Source of the DNA: Aspidiotus rigidus | Taxonomy: Eukaryota; Arthropoda; Insecta; Hemiptera; Diaspididae | Assembly: GCA_035079385.1 (NCBI GenBank) | Contig: JAVHKY010000049.1 | Location: forward strand, 1-64,000 | Direction: 5' to 3' | DNA: 64,000 nucleotides | Part shown: positions 34,716 to 45,640 of the stretch, piece after piece | How the letters are laid out: the number at the start of each line of letters is the position of its first letter | How positions within the stretch are numbered: position 1 is the stretch's first letter | Made by a program: the position numbers and the translations under genes | The notes under the pieces: generated by a model | The model's database searches: none | What the model was told of the DNA's origin: nothing | What the model saw: only the letters and a program-made list of their open reading frames with translations

Positions 34716-37009
34716 AATCCCAATAAACGCGAAAAAGACGAATACACCGAAGGGAGAGTAAACCTTGCAAACCGTAGAAAATACAAAACGACGAGCGCTT
34801 TCGGTTAATAAACCATCTTTAAGCCTGAAATGAAAGCAACTGACGAACGGAGGAGAAGAACAATGTATTAAGATTGGCTAAACGAGAAATCACGGTGTGA
34901 ATCATAGACCAGTTCGATCAGGCCATCCTCCGGAATGAACGAGTTGAGTACAGTGATACCGTCAGTGTTGCGATGACGCATTATCTCTATATACTCGAGG
35001 GCGATGCGCTTTCGGTACGAATTCTCCTTATGGAGGATCTTTTCGGATCCCTCACGGAAGCTGTAGCCACTGTTTATCAAATGATCAGCAAAAGCTGACT
35101 CCCCTAAGCGTCCCTTCTCCCAAGACTTCAGGTGCTCAGCTACTCTAACGTTCGTTTGGCGGCTGGTCTCACCAATATAAAAGCCTCCACAATCCCCAAA
35201 TTCCAACTTATAAACACCACTCCTCTCATCAATGGGTGTGGGGTCCTTCAGTCTCACAAACAACCCCTTAACTGTTGTAGGGTTGTAGAACGCGGGTCTG
35301 AAGCCAAACGGGCGGAGGGCCCGACCCAATTGGAGGGAGAACTTCTCCAGAAAAGGGAGACTGATCCAACGCAACCGGCGATCACGGATAATGTCTCGGG
35401 GGAGGGAGGTGGTGGAATCGAGAATGCTTCTTGTAACTTTCCTCCGAACCATCACGTCAACGTCGACATTGACCCCATTCACTCTAGCCAGGTGTTTTAT
35501 TGTGAGTACTTCTTTCTTAAAAGCAGACTGACTCAACGGAATACGAGTCAGTCTGTGAACTAGGCTATGAAATACAGCCATCTTGTGAGCAACAGGACCG
35601 AACGAACCACCGTGGACTGAAACATCGGTCGTAGTATTTTTCCTGTAAATTCCAAACTTATGGATACCGTCTATTATAGAGATGGATAAATCCAAAAAGT
35701 TAATGGAAAATACCCCTATTTCCAACGTAAATTTGATGGAAGGGTACCAGGAATTGAGATACCTCAGAAACTCACCAAGGAGAGCTGGGTGACCAGTCCA
35801 GGTACATAGAACGTCATCAACGTACCTGTGCCAATAGTGAATATATGATTAAGTAACACCTGGTTCGAGGAAAAAAGGTCAATTTCAAACTTAGACATGA
35901 AAACTTCGGAGATAAGAGAGCCTAAAGATGATCCAATAGGGATCCCTACTTCATCAGGGAACTCGAAAAATTTCCCTTCAAATTTACAGTAATTAGGGGA
36001 CCAGCAGGTATTCAGAAGATCGAAAAATTCCTGAAGCTCATTGTGAGGAATGTTGGCTCTGACGAGTAGCTCACCCAACCGCTGGATAGTAGCAGCCTTG
36101 GGAATATTCGGGAACAAACCAACAACATCAAAAGAGCAGATGGTCGTTCCCGGGAGAAGACTTACACCCTTCAGGACATCAGTTAAAGAGGCCGAATTCA
36201 AAACCGAATGAGGAGATTCAAAATCAATGCGATTTTTGAACCATCGGTCAAGGAATTTGGCAAGAAGGTAAGTGGGGGAGGAGACGAACGAAACAACGGG
36301 TCGCATCGGGGTATTGTTCTTATGCACTTTGGGCAGCCCGTAGCGGGAGGGGGTGTGGGGTTAGGAACAAGGAGGGCTTTTTTCAGAGCAGGAGTCTTGA
36401 TAATAGCCTCACAGCTCCTGTTGATGACACTCCTAACTTCTTTGACGTGCTTAGGGAAGCTGAAATCCTCACTCTCTTTAGCACCACACTGCTGGAGGAC
36501 CTCGTAGACCTTGGAAGAATAGACGGATTTCTCCATCACCACAACAGCATTTCCCTTGTCCGCCTTAGTGACGATTAAATCTCCCTCTTTAATCTTCCTC
36601 TTTAAACCTTGAATCACTCCTTCCAATTTATTACTCATGCGGGGGAGGGGGTTATTGCGGACTATCTCGGCACAAACTTTCTGGGTATTAAAACCAGGGC
36701 CAATCTTAAAAGCAAGATCCGCAACAACATTAGCCAAGGTTTCATCTTTCTTGAAGGGAGGTAGACTAAATTTCAAACCTTTCTCAAGGAGGGTTGTTTC
36801 GTCACCGTTGAACACTACCTGACTATTATTTATGAGGGGGGGGGGGTGGAATTTATGAACGTCAACACCGGCACTCGACCCTTCCTCTCAACTTCACCTC
36901 AAACTTCCGACACTTTAAATTGACGTCCCGCATAAAGTAATCAAACTCAAGGGGGAGGAGCATACCGGAGAGTCTCGAATGGACCAGAAGGTTCAATCTC
37001 GTAGTGATA
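34716..37009 (-). mobile_element. Penelope-like retroelement, degenerate
   Basis: The minus-strand frames between about 37009 and 34868 encode, in order, an N-terminal part, a Penelope-type reverse transcriptase and a GIY-YIG endonuclease. The 3' non-coding tail to about 34716 (AATAAACGCGAAAAAGACG on the plus strand) is shared with the fragment at 38441-38809 and, in diverged form, with 63424-63797. At the 5' side it is cut near 37010 by a TIR element. At least three frame disruptions show it is dead: one in the G run at about 36838-36848, one near 36330 and one near 35830. Confidence 0.9.
34868..36815 (-). pseudogene. Penelope RT / GIY-YIG polyprotein, frameshifted
   Basis: Frame 36815-36198 carries the Penelope N-terminal signature, with KADKGNAVVVM at residues 84-94. 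After a shift near 36330 the frame to about 35830 has YGLPKVHKNNTPMRPVVS, motif A SFDVVGLFPNIP (Asp 67 of that segment) and motif B GIPIGSSLGSLISE. After a second shift the YVDD catalytic box lies at 35824-35813, in the same frame as the last segment (35725-34868). That segment has the typical HKMAVFHSLVHRLTRIP stretch and ends in the endonuclease: GVYKL, then GFYIGETSR and AEHL (residues 170-198 of the segment). All key RT and nuclease residues survive; only the frame is broken. Frames on the plus strand here (35132, 36208, 36637) are shadows. Reading each segment from an ATG is arbitrary; the true start lies upstream, past the G-run shift near 36840. Confidence 0.9.
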
Positions 37010-37854
37010 TGAGGAGTTTTCTCGCAAAATGCAACAAGTGCATTTTTAGAAAATTTGAGAAAATATGAAAAAACGTAGTAAAGCACTCACTTGTTTGCTT
37101 GGCATGAGGGATGACTTTTTGAAAAATAAATATGTACAGAAGACGAATTTGGCAGTAGATTCAGAAAAAAACCGCAACCCCTTCCAACATGACCCCCCTG
37201 AAAAATATTTATTGCGTTTTGCTTGAAAAAAGTGACTTATTGCGTTTTGTTAGAAAAATGTATCGTTAAAATATTCAATTTTTCTGGCAAATAGCAACAA
37301 GTCCAAGTGAAAATAAACAAAAGGGCAGTAAAAACTCACTAGGTAGAAGTGAAGACAGCTATAAAAAGAATAAAATCAATCTTAAAGTACAAACATTCGA
37401 TTAAAAATAAACATTAATATGTAAGTTCTACTTTGTAAATCCAACTCACGACAGTACCAATTTAAATAGTAGTGTTATGCTAATTTTATCAGCATCAAAT
37501 TCTGAGTTCTTTAATATTTGGGCCAAGAAGAATAGAGTATAATTGATCATATGCTCACAAATCACGGCTTCATGACGGCATTCTGTTCTACATTCCCTGA
37601 AAACTACACGGTCAATCGGCTGGCTGAATTGTGTGAGATATTGTGGACTTGTTGCGTTTTGAACGCATTTTCGCTTGGATTTGTTGCATTTTGTCGGAAA
37701 ACTGTTTTTCGAAGTACGTTTTTAACATCAGCGTTTGGACTTATTGCAAAGAAAGTGTGTGCATTTGATTCCTCGTTAAAAATACTACGGGAATCGACAC
37801 TCAGTTCAAATTTTCTAAAAATGGACTTGTTGCGTTTTGCGAGAAAATTCCTCA
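37010..37854. mobile_element. 845-bp element with about 46-bp terminal inverted repeats
   Basis: TGAGGAGTTTTCTCGCAAAA, then TGCAACAAGTGCATTTTTAG at the left returns reversed at the right end as CTAAAAATGGACTTGTTGCG and TTTTGCGAGAAAATTCCTCA. Six or more further copies of the core GACTTGTTGCGTTTTG lie inside in both orientations. No target duplication is clear and no transposase is visible. Frames 37551-37967 (plus) and 37604-37855 (minus) run across it without domains. Confidence 0.7.
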
Positions 37855-38313
37855 ATTATTATATTTACCATGCCATCTCCGCAGTTCCGTTCTTATCCAC
37901 TTCTCTCTCATATAATTTTCTAGCCTCTTGGTCGTGGTCTTACAATCGGAGTAGAACCGGAATTTAACGAACTTAGGTCTCAAATAAAATAAAATCAACG
38001 ATTGAGTGGTCGTCGTTGCGCGTCATTATACGAAAGAAAAAGAGTACGGTTTTACGTAGACACGCAGTAAAAATATATTAGGTATTGTGAGACTGCAGTT
38101 TCGCGGTGAATAGGTCGTCATCGCATCATCAGTTGAACAGTACTGAGAACAAAAGCGAAGATCTAAAAAGTATACAATATTCTAAAGATAAGAAAAATGC
38201 TACTTGTAAACACGTGCCAATATGTCAGTATTACTCATTAGAATGATATCATTAGCTAGTTTTTCTTTCTTATTAATGTGCTTGCGTATTTCGATATTTT
38301 CCAACTTCCGCAG

Positions 38314-38478
38314 GAGCGAAGGGTCTCAAATGCAACACTAAACACCGACGAAGAAACCAAATGTGAGAGGAAAACAAAGCGCGTTGCTTCCGAGATTTCA
38401 GAAACAGGAACTGTAAATACGCCGCAGAAGCGTCCTCAATTAAACGAAACCGTTCCTCTAAGTTACGGCTATCCATAA
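38314..38478 (+). CDS. possible terminal exon, unknown protein
   Basis: A pyrimidine tract and CAG acceptor (TTTTCCAACTTCCGCAG, ending 38313) precede 54 codons of charged sequence (ERRVSNATLNTDEETKCERK at its start) and a TAA. Base composition looks more coding than the surroundings. No upstream exon was found. The last 12 codons lie in the arm of the Penelope foldback, so the end may be altered. It may equally be a chance frame or a piece of an old element. Confidence 0.22.
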   Translation, partial: ERRVSNATLNTDEETKCERKTKRVASEISETGTVNTPQKRPQLNETVPLSYGYP

Positions 38479-38809
38479 TAAACGCGAAAAAGACGAATAC
38501 TCCGAAGGGAGAGTAAACCTTGCAAACCGCAGAAAATACAAAACGACGAGCGCTTTCGGTTCCGGAGGATGGCCTTATCAAACTGGTCTATGATTCACAC
38601 CGTGGTTTCTCGTTTAGCCAATCTTAATACATTGTTCTTCTCCTCCGTTCGTCAGTTGCTTTCATTTCAGGCTTGAAGATGGTTTATTAACCGAAGGCGC
38701 TCGTCGATTTGTATCTTCTGCGGTTTGCAAGGTTTACTCTACCTGCGGAGTATTCGTCTTTTTCGCGTTTATTATGGATAGCCGTAACTTAGAGGAACGG
38801 ATTCGTTTA
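38441..38809 (+). mobile_element. 5'-truncated Penelope fragment with inverted terminal repeat
   Basis: Arms of 121 bp (38441-38561 and 38689-38809) are inverted copies at about 92% identity by eye. The 127-bp centre reads on the plus strand as the C-terminus of the Penelope protein, PEDGLIKLVYDSHRGFSFSQ, then a stop and the 3' tail. Inverted terminal segments are a known property of Penelope-like elements. Unusually, the outer 35 bp of each arm (CGTTCCTCTAAGTTACGGCT and neighbours) are not present at the end of the copy at 34716. Confidence 0.85.
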
Positions 38810-38880
38810 ATAATCCCAATCTGAGAATGATTCTTCAAGATTCCAATTTCAATTCCCAATACTAAAACGAACTCGATCCA

Positions 38881-38930
38881 CAGAACAGGTTCCCTGCGTC
38901 CCTCGTTTAACTTCGTTGAGGAAGCCGTCG
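38881..38930 (-). mobile_element. FamA left-end fragment
   Basis: ACAGGTTCCCTGCGTCCCTC and TTAACTTCGTTGAGGAAGCC then GTCG is the reversed FamA left end. Confidence 0.65.
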
Positions 38931-38931
38931 C

Positions 38932-40399
38932 ACATTGGGATGAATCGCTCATCTAGGCGGCAAAAAATCGAAAAAGTGACTTCGCCAAAATATAATGTAA
39001 CTTTGAACATTGTTTTGTACTACTTTAAGAATCCTGAATCATGTATTGAAGAGTCTGTAGTCGCATTGAGGGACGCCTTACGGTTAGTTGAATAATGGGG
39101 AGAGTAGAAGGTGCGGGGATTAGTTATTCCGTCGCTGTAGAGCTCACTGTTGAACCAGTGTCGTACTTATTGGCATGTACTTTTTTAAATACTGAATCTG
39201 GAGTATTTTTAACGCTCTTTTACGTGGTTCTAATGGTTTTTAGCTGTGTTGTCAATTAAAGCTGGAATGAAGCATTGCCAGTAAGTACTACATACGTGTT
39301 CAAAATGTAAGTTATTTAGACTGGCAAAAATTTGTGCCAATATGTGCCGACAAAGTATAACCACAAACAAACGCACAAAAACGTTCACTTTAATCGTGCA
39401 TTAACACTTGTTGCATTAACTTGCATTTTGCAGTGATATGAGCATGGTTTTAAAAGTATATGTGGCTTACAACAAGAAATAATTTGGACTTTTTTCAAGG
39501 TATGAAGGAAAGTACCATCCTGAAGAGTGTGCGTCGGCCGTTGGGAAAGGCCAGAATGGTGTACAACAGATTGCATATATTCTCCCCAAGTACCCTACAC
39601 GGTTTGGTGTACCAGTAGTTACTCTGCAACGCTTGACGGGTGTGCATAGGTAGTCTTTATAAGGAGTGACTTCAAAAAACTTCACAAAAAAGTTGCTCAA
39701 AACTCCATTTATAGAAGAATTTTTTTAATCTCCAAATTTTTGATCCAAAAAAATTTTACAGCGTTGAAAAAAAGACAAATTTTCAATGATTCTAAAGTGA
39801 AATAAAAAGCTCATTAAAGAAAATTTTCCAATTCGGCTTTGATACCGTCTTCAATTGAAGCTTTCTAAAAAATTAGAAAGATTAATTGAAAACTCGAGCA
39901 GTGAAAAACTTTTTTCACAATAGTAACTGAAGAAGATGATTTCAAGCTATTTTTCTTCCCATTTGAATTTTATTTGTATTTTTGCAGATTAAAATTTAAG
40001 GATGGTTGTGGAGAATTGCAATGAGTTGAAAATATTTAATCGGTGAAATAATTTTTTTAGTTACTAAACTTGCCCTTATTATTTATTTCATTGAGAAGAC
40101 GCTGACAACACCTAAAAAAAAGTATCAAAATTGCTAAAGAAAACTGTTGGAGAATAAAAGGAAAAGAAGAAGAAGGAGATGACTACAACGATGAGTTTTT
40201 CAATTGAAGATTTATATGATGAGAATTGAAAAAAAAAAAAAGAACAAAATAAGTGTAAATAGCTATAGGTAGTACTAAACAAATTATAGAAAAATTTATT
40301 TTTTTTCAAACTTCCTTCAGAGGCACACAATAATTCATATAAATGTGACAAATCAAATAGTGAACGAAGGGGTTCATATTAGATGTACGACAGAACTGA
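38932..40399. other. unassigned DNA, no gene seen
   Basis: AT-rich; short frames at 39385-39700 and 40112-40351 overlap antisense or low-complexity sequence and have no domain. Confidence 0.4.
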
Positions 40400-40745
40400 A
40401 CTTTTGTGGAGAGGGGAAGGGACTCTCAATTGGAATGAATTTCGGATTTGTTCTGTGGTTTAATAAAAAACCTATTTCTACTGGAGAATCTCTATTTACA
40501 TCATTATCATAACAAATTATAGTATCAAATACTTGTGGTTGAGGGAGGGGACTTCAAATCAAGAAAATGGATTCCAGATGTGTGTTCTGCGGAGCAAAAA
40601 CCCCCAAACCGATCTTTCTGACAAAAAATCTGCATTTATTCTCTGCCAAACATGTGTAAATATGTGTGGAGAGGGGAGGGGGCTCCGAATCCGAAAATGG
40701 ATTTTAGATTCATGTTTTACAAGTATTAAAACCCCCTGGTCAAGA
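40400..40745. repeat. degenerate tandem repeat of about 135 bp (3 copies)
   Basis: GTGGAGAGGGGAAGGGACTC (about 40404), GTGGTTGAGGGAGGGGACTT (about 40534) and GTGTGGAGAGGGGAGGGGGC (about 40663) each lead into an AAAATGGATTYYAGAT-like stretch. The middle copy has a 30-codon frame opening MDSRCVFCGAKTP, too short to assign. Confidence 0.55.
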
Positions 40746-43700
40746 CGGTCAAAGTAGTTTTCTTAATTTTTTTATTTTTTGCCGGCTACGAAAGTGTTTC
40801 ATCCCACTGTGCGTCGTTTTCATTTATTAAGCTACCTACGCCAGAACATTTTTCCAGAAAATTTTGTGAAGATTCCAGGAGGTTTGTCCAGTTATTTTTC
40901 AGGAAGAAGGGTAGTGCACTGCACTCCCAATGTTACCAGATGCGTGTTCCTCATGTGTTACAAACTTTTATTACTCATTTCCTGTGTTCTGATTGGCTGA
41001 TTACCGTCACATTTGGGATACGATCTATCGTCGTAAACGTCACGCTCCTACAATTGATTCGGTGTTTTTTCATTTCTGTGGCTTTATTCAAATTACTCCG
41101 TACGTTTTAACCGTCGAGTATGTCGTCGTTAGATGTCACGCTCCGTACAACGGGTAATTTGCAGTATGATCTGAAACCATTCCCCTCTTCCAAGAAAAAA
41201 AAAGCGTTCGAAAAACCAAAACTCTCGAGAATCGAATAGATTTGTACATTCTTAATTTAGATTTTATCTTCCAGTCTTTAAGGTCATTGGAGTGCGACAA
41301 ATTTTTCGTAATACTACAATTAAAATTTTAGCCCATGAACCCTTACGCCTAGACTTTCACGAAGCAATATTCAACCAGCTCGCACTTTCAGAGGAGGTTA
41401 AGGACTCGTAATAAATCTTTTCGATCTCTGTCAGTATTTTTCCTTAATGGACGCTTGTACGAATATGGTAAAACGAAAAGCTTTCGATACAATGATTTCG
41501 AGAAGCAGTAAACCTCGTAATTATAGGTCAGCAAGCCAGAGTCATGTCTACAAGTCTGCCAAAAGTATCCTATAAACTATATTTTAACGATTTCAATTAT
41601 AAAGCCATTAGCTCTTGGCAAATTTAGCTAAATGCAGAGTATCTAAGAGTCGACAAAAATAATTTATTACTCATTTTTTTTTTTTTTTTTTTTTAATGCA
41701 GAAAATCTATCCTACATAAATTTCATTTTTCTCTCAGGATAAGTCGTAATATACTGTTTAATTTTTTGGTTGAAAGTATGTAACTTTGTGATGGAGAAAA
41801 GACGAGAGCAGATAAATTTCTTTGAATCTTGAGTGAAATAATGTGAGAGAGGCGGATCGTTCAATACTGCGTCTTTGATTGTGATTCGATCACGACACAA
41901 GAGTCCTTGTAAAGTTTCTGGGGATCGGCGACTGCTCATTCGAAAACAAGTCGAAGAGCAGGCGGATAAATATCAATTTTTTTCCGCGAACAATTTTGAG
42001 CCGACCTCCACGTCTGGATTTTACTCTCCACCACTCTTTCTTTCTATAAATCGACGTGAGAAGTGGTAAGGATAGACACGCTGACACAGATTGGTTACGT
42101 TTCATCTAGTTCGCATAGTACGGTGCACTAGTGACCAACACGCGGGATTCAGGTTCCTAAATTCACTTTTTTTTTTTTTTTTAATCGTCGATAGCTAGAT
42201 ATCTACAACGCCGCTGCAAACGAAAACAAAATATTCAAGCAAGAAATAAGAAAGAAACCTTGAATTGGAACTTTATGTAATTCTAAATCCGGTAGGAAGA
42301 ATGGGAGTGGATGTCTGATACACATTTTTGGTTTAGTTATCCGGTTTGCGTGAAAAAGTGTATTAAGATATTATACCGATACCTCGTGCATATTATTATT
42401 AGTCTATGATTCGAGACTCGAAGAAAAGAGAGAGGAAAAAAAAAGAAAGAAAAAAAAGTCCGATATTGTGAATATAGACCGCTAGTGTGGTGCATGTGAT
42501 CGCGAAGTGTTCAACCATGCGAATTATCTGAAAATATACGTTCTCAGTTTATTATTACGATTTTTTTTTCTCCTCGTTGCCCGTCGTCGTCTATTTTCGC
42601 GTCTTTTTGAGTTTTCATTGTTGCGTTCCAGCAAACCTTTCAAACCGGGTATTTTCATTTTCTTGTACCTTATTTATAGTATATATCGTAAGAAACAATT
42701 TGAAACAGATTAATTTTATATCTTGAAAATTGCTGAAAAGGAATTAAGGAAAATATCCTTCATGTTGATCACTTTGGAAAGAATGATTTGGATCTATTCA
42801 GAAAGAATTTTTCCGTCGTCACAATTTTGTCTAGCCCTTGAATGGGTTATTAGGCTGGAAAAAATCTTTCGATTTGGTGTACATATTATTTCGCCTAGTT
42901 GAATTGTTGGTAATAAGAAATTTCAGTACTGTCCTTTTAGCGACTTATAATCTCTACACAAAGCCTATTCACCAACCGTTATGGTCACAATTTAGTCATA
43001 ATTTGGATGGCCACTTTCGAAAGAACAGTCGTTCACAAACGAAAAATTTCTGAAATACGATGGCGCGCAAGTCAAAAATCACTCCAAAATCTTTATAATA
43101 ATTAATACTACTCATAAATCGCACCAGCAAATGGTTTTCGAAAGGCGTTTTTCTCATGTAAGAGTCAGGCGCCGCACATTTTTGTGTCGAGTTGTGTCCA
43201 TAGTTCTTACGTTTTGATGTAGTAAAAAATGATGAAGGGTAGAGGAATTTTACGACCAATCGGTTGTGCCGCAGAAACTGTCCGCCGCTCTCATCTTTTG
43301 ACCTGTATATTCTCGGAAAATACCGGTAGTGAGTTCTACGTGTGTTCCCCTGAGGGCCCTTGAGGTTCGAGAATATTCTTTATGTAATGTATGTGGAATA
43401 AAATTCGGTCGAACGGAAGATTTTCGTGATGAGATGGCCCCAGTAAAGGACACGCGATGATTCGTTGATTCTTTTCTAGCAGGAAATCTGCTATCTATTT
43501 TGTTGGGTCTTCGAAAAACGTCTACGTCCGATCCATGTGACGTCACCAAGAGACTTGAAAAATTTTTGTCTTCGATCCTCTATAGAAGGAACTTGAGAAA
43601 AATTCAAGTTATGAACCTCTAAAAAGGAGGACAAAATTTTGAGCTCCAAACCTCTGTGGAATGGAAATATTTCAAATTGTAAACCCATGGAGTGGTAGGC

Positions 43701-43859
43701 TAAGATAGAGTCTTGGGCTAAACATAAGCTAGGCTTAAAGCGGAAGATTCCTTTTATCTAGAATAATTTAGGCGATATAAGTTACATCCTTAGACAACGT
43801 CCGTGTCCGACCTTTGTGACGTCATAAATGACCTTGATTTAATTTGGGAACTTGGAAGA
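40746..43859. other. unassigned DNA, no gene seen
   Basis: About 3.1 kb with T runs at 41677-41694 and 42168-42182. FamA-like minisatellite debris (TTGAAAAATTTTTGTCTTCG and variants) lies at about 43540-43690. Frames of 60-100 codons are scattered and overlap on both strands. Confidence 0.4.
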
Positions 43860-44170
43860 ACGACGGCTTTTTAAACGAGGTTAAGTGAGAATTTCAGGAC
43901 TCGATATCGAGAATATAATTTAAAATTGAACCTCTTAACGTATGTGTATCCGGCTCGAAAATCGAAATTCTTTCAAGTTTTCCTCCTGGTGTTATATTGC
44001 TCGATATTCGTAATCAAGTTCCCCTCTTATCATATACAGCTCGAATTAAAGTCGAAATTTTTTCAAGGTTTAAATTTTTTTTTGAATCCCTCTCCTATCA
44101 TATATAAAGCTTGAAAGTCGAATCTTTTCAAAGTCTCTCACCGCTAGATGGCTCTATGGTCAGGCGGGGG
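43860..44170 (+). mobile_element. FamA left-end fragment with minisatellite
   Basis: Starts ACGACGGCTTTTTAAACGAGG, then runs into several TCTTATCATATACAGCTCG and CTCCTATCATATATAAAGC type motifs as in other FamA copies. The inverted CAGGGAACC box is lost. Confidence 0.6.
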
Positions 44171-44559
44171 GAATATTTTTGTTTAGTGCCTAATTGGACT
44201 AAGGTGGTATAGTTTTCGCCGAACGGCGAAACGCCAAATATAGAAACAAAAAGACCCTCGGAATGGGTCTCTTGTCGAAATTCAGAGCTGTGATCTCTGT
44301 GGAGATGGATCCAGAGGATGAAGGCTTGAGCTAGATTTTTCCTTTGGGCAAAAGAGCTAAACTACATTTAACATGCGGTAGATCTAGACTAGGATTTCAG
44401 GCTAGGGCTCTTCGAGTTACAACTATATTTCTCAACATGAAATAGGTTTAAGCTCGGTTGATATAATTGATTGTCAAGAAAAAATCCAAGTTGAAAAATA
44501 GCGTGACATCATCAATACTTGGGTGGTTATAGAAGAAGATGGAGGAGGGATTTGAAGAA

Positions 44560-45640
44560 AGACAGCTCTTTAACGAAGTTGAACGAGGAACGGAGAGAAC
44601 CTTTTCTATGGATCGAGTTGGTTTTGATATTGAAAGTTTGAATTGAAACCTTGAAGAGCCTAAGTTTTTCTGAGTCTCCTTGTATCATGGTGTATAATGA
44701 ACTACTCCTCTCAGGTATATTAAAATTGGATGATCATCACCCTCCTCGTCAGATTCAGTTTCGTCATTTTGGTCTCCAGAATTGTAACGTTCAACCAATC
44801 GCTTTAATCTAGCTGCGTTGTCACGATAAATTTTTATTTTCTTTGTTGGAGGCTCTCCCGCGACTTTTTCTTTGTACTTCACTTTTGTCAAGACCTGTTC
44901 TCGCTGCACAGCTTCGATGAATCGGAAGACATTCGGGTGATATGTTTCCACCGTTGACTCGAAAACATTGTGCCATCCCTCAACGGAGTTATTAATTTTG
45001 GGCATACCTGTGACTGCGGCCTTATTGCGGTTCCACATTTTCAATGGAAACTTCGGCGCTCGCCTACCCCTGCGATAAGGCTGGCCGATCCAGGTATCCT
45101 CACAGTAATTGAGAACTTCTTGAGCCTCAACTGGGATAACGTTATTGTCTCATAAGACGTCGAATGCTTCCATCACTTCATCAACTCGTACAAATGCTGA
45201 CGCTGCAAAATGACGTAACCTATGAGCAAAATCACTATCCGTTTTGTAACGCACCTTCAGCCCTTCTTCAATAACTTTTCTCATAATGCATTGGCAAAAA
45301 TGAAAGAAACAACTTTGACTTGAAGATTACATCAACTTGACGTCGTTCTCGAAATTAATTTCTTAATATTCTAACTTTCCCCCTTCATAATTTGTAGTGT
45401 CATATAAATCGTGCAAACAATTTTCGTGTTTTCGTTTTTGCGAAAAATTTTCTGTGCGAAGAATTTTCTGTGCTCACAATTTGTCTTATGATTTTCTCTT
45501 GCGAATAGTTTACCTGCGAAGAATTTTCATGCGAAGAATTTGCCGGACACCGAAATTTTTCCAAGTCCTCTTCCTATCATATACCATGGCTCGAAATTCG
45601 AAATTTTCCCATGTCCCCCTCTTATCATATTTTGATGAGA
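44560..45640. mobile_element. FamA-like left end, MULE transposase piece and FamA-like minisatellite
   Basis: A diverged FamA left end (GACAGCTCTTTAACGAAGTT, 44561) is followed by a minus-strand MULE transposase remnant and then, at 45555-45640, by TTCCTATCATATACCATGGC and CCTCTTATCATATTTTGATG motifs like the FamA interior. It may be a longer, coding relative of FamA, or an independent insertion between two FamA pieces. No right terminus was found. Confidence 0.4.
44685..45330 (-). pseudogene. MULE-type transposase, C-terminal remnant
   Basis: On the minus strand the frame reads FFHFCQCIMRKVIEEGLKVR then, after an in-frame TGA at 45152-45150, EDTWIGQPYRRGRRAPKFPL and INNSVEGWHNVFE, ending at 44685. 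The order FHF.Q...RK...GL, D.WIG...R...P.FP, and NN..EGWH is the C-terminal half of the Mutator-like transposases that are abundant in insects, often with a FLYWCH finger. The DDE core upstream is missing. The homologous protein at 47910-48419 shares the WIG, WN, NN.(L/V)EGWH and REQ positions. The acidic tail (ETESDEEGDD) is particular to this copy. Confidence 0.72.

Noticed and set aside
35132..36822. Plus-strand frames of 61-143 codons
   Set aside because: Antisense shadows of the Penelope coding sequence.
42507..43053. Frames of 68 and 71 codons
   Set aside because: Low-complexity, no domain, no splice or promoter support.
44209..44232. Small hairpin TTTTCGCCGAACGGCGAAAC
   Set aside because: Too short to assign; could be a chance inverted repeat.
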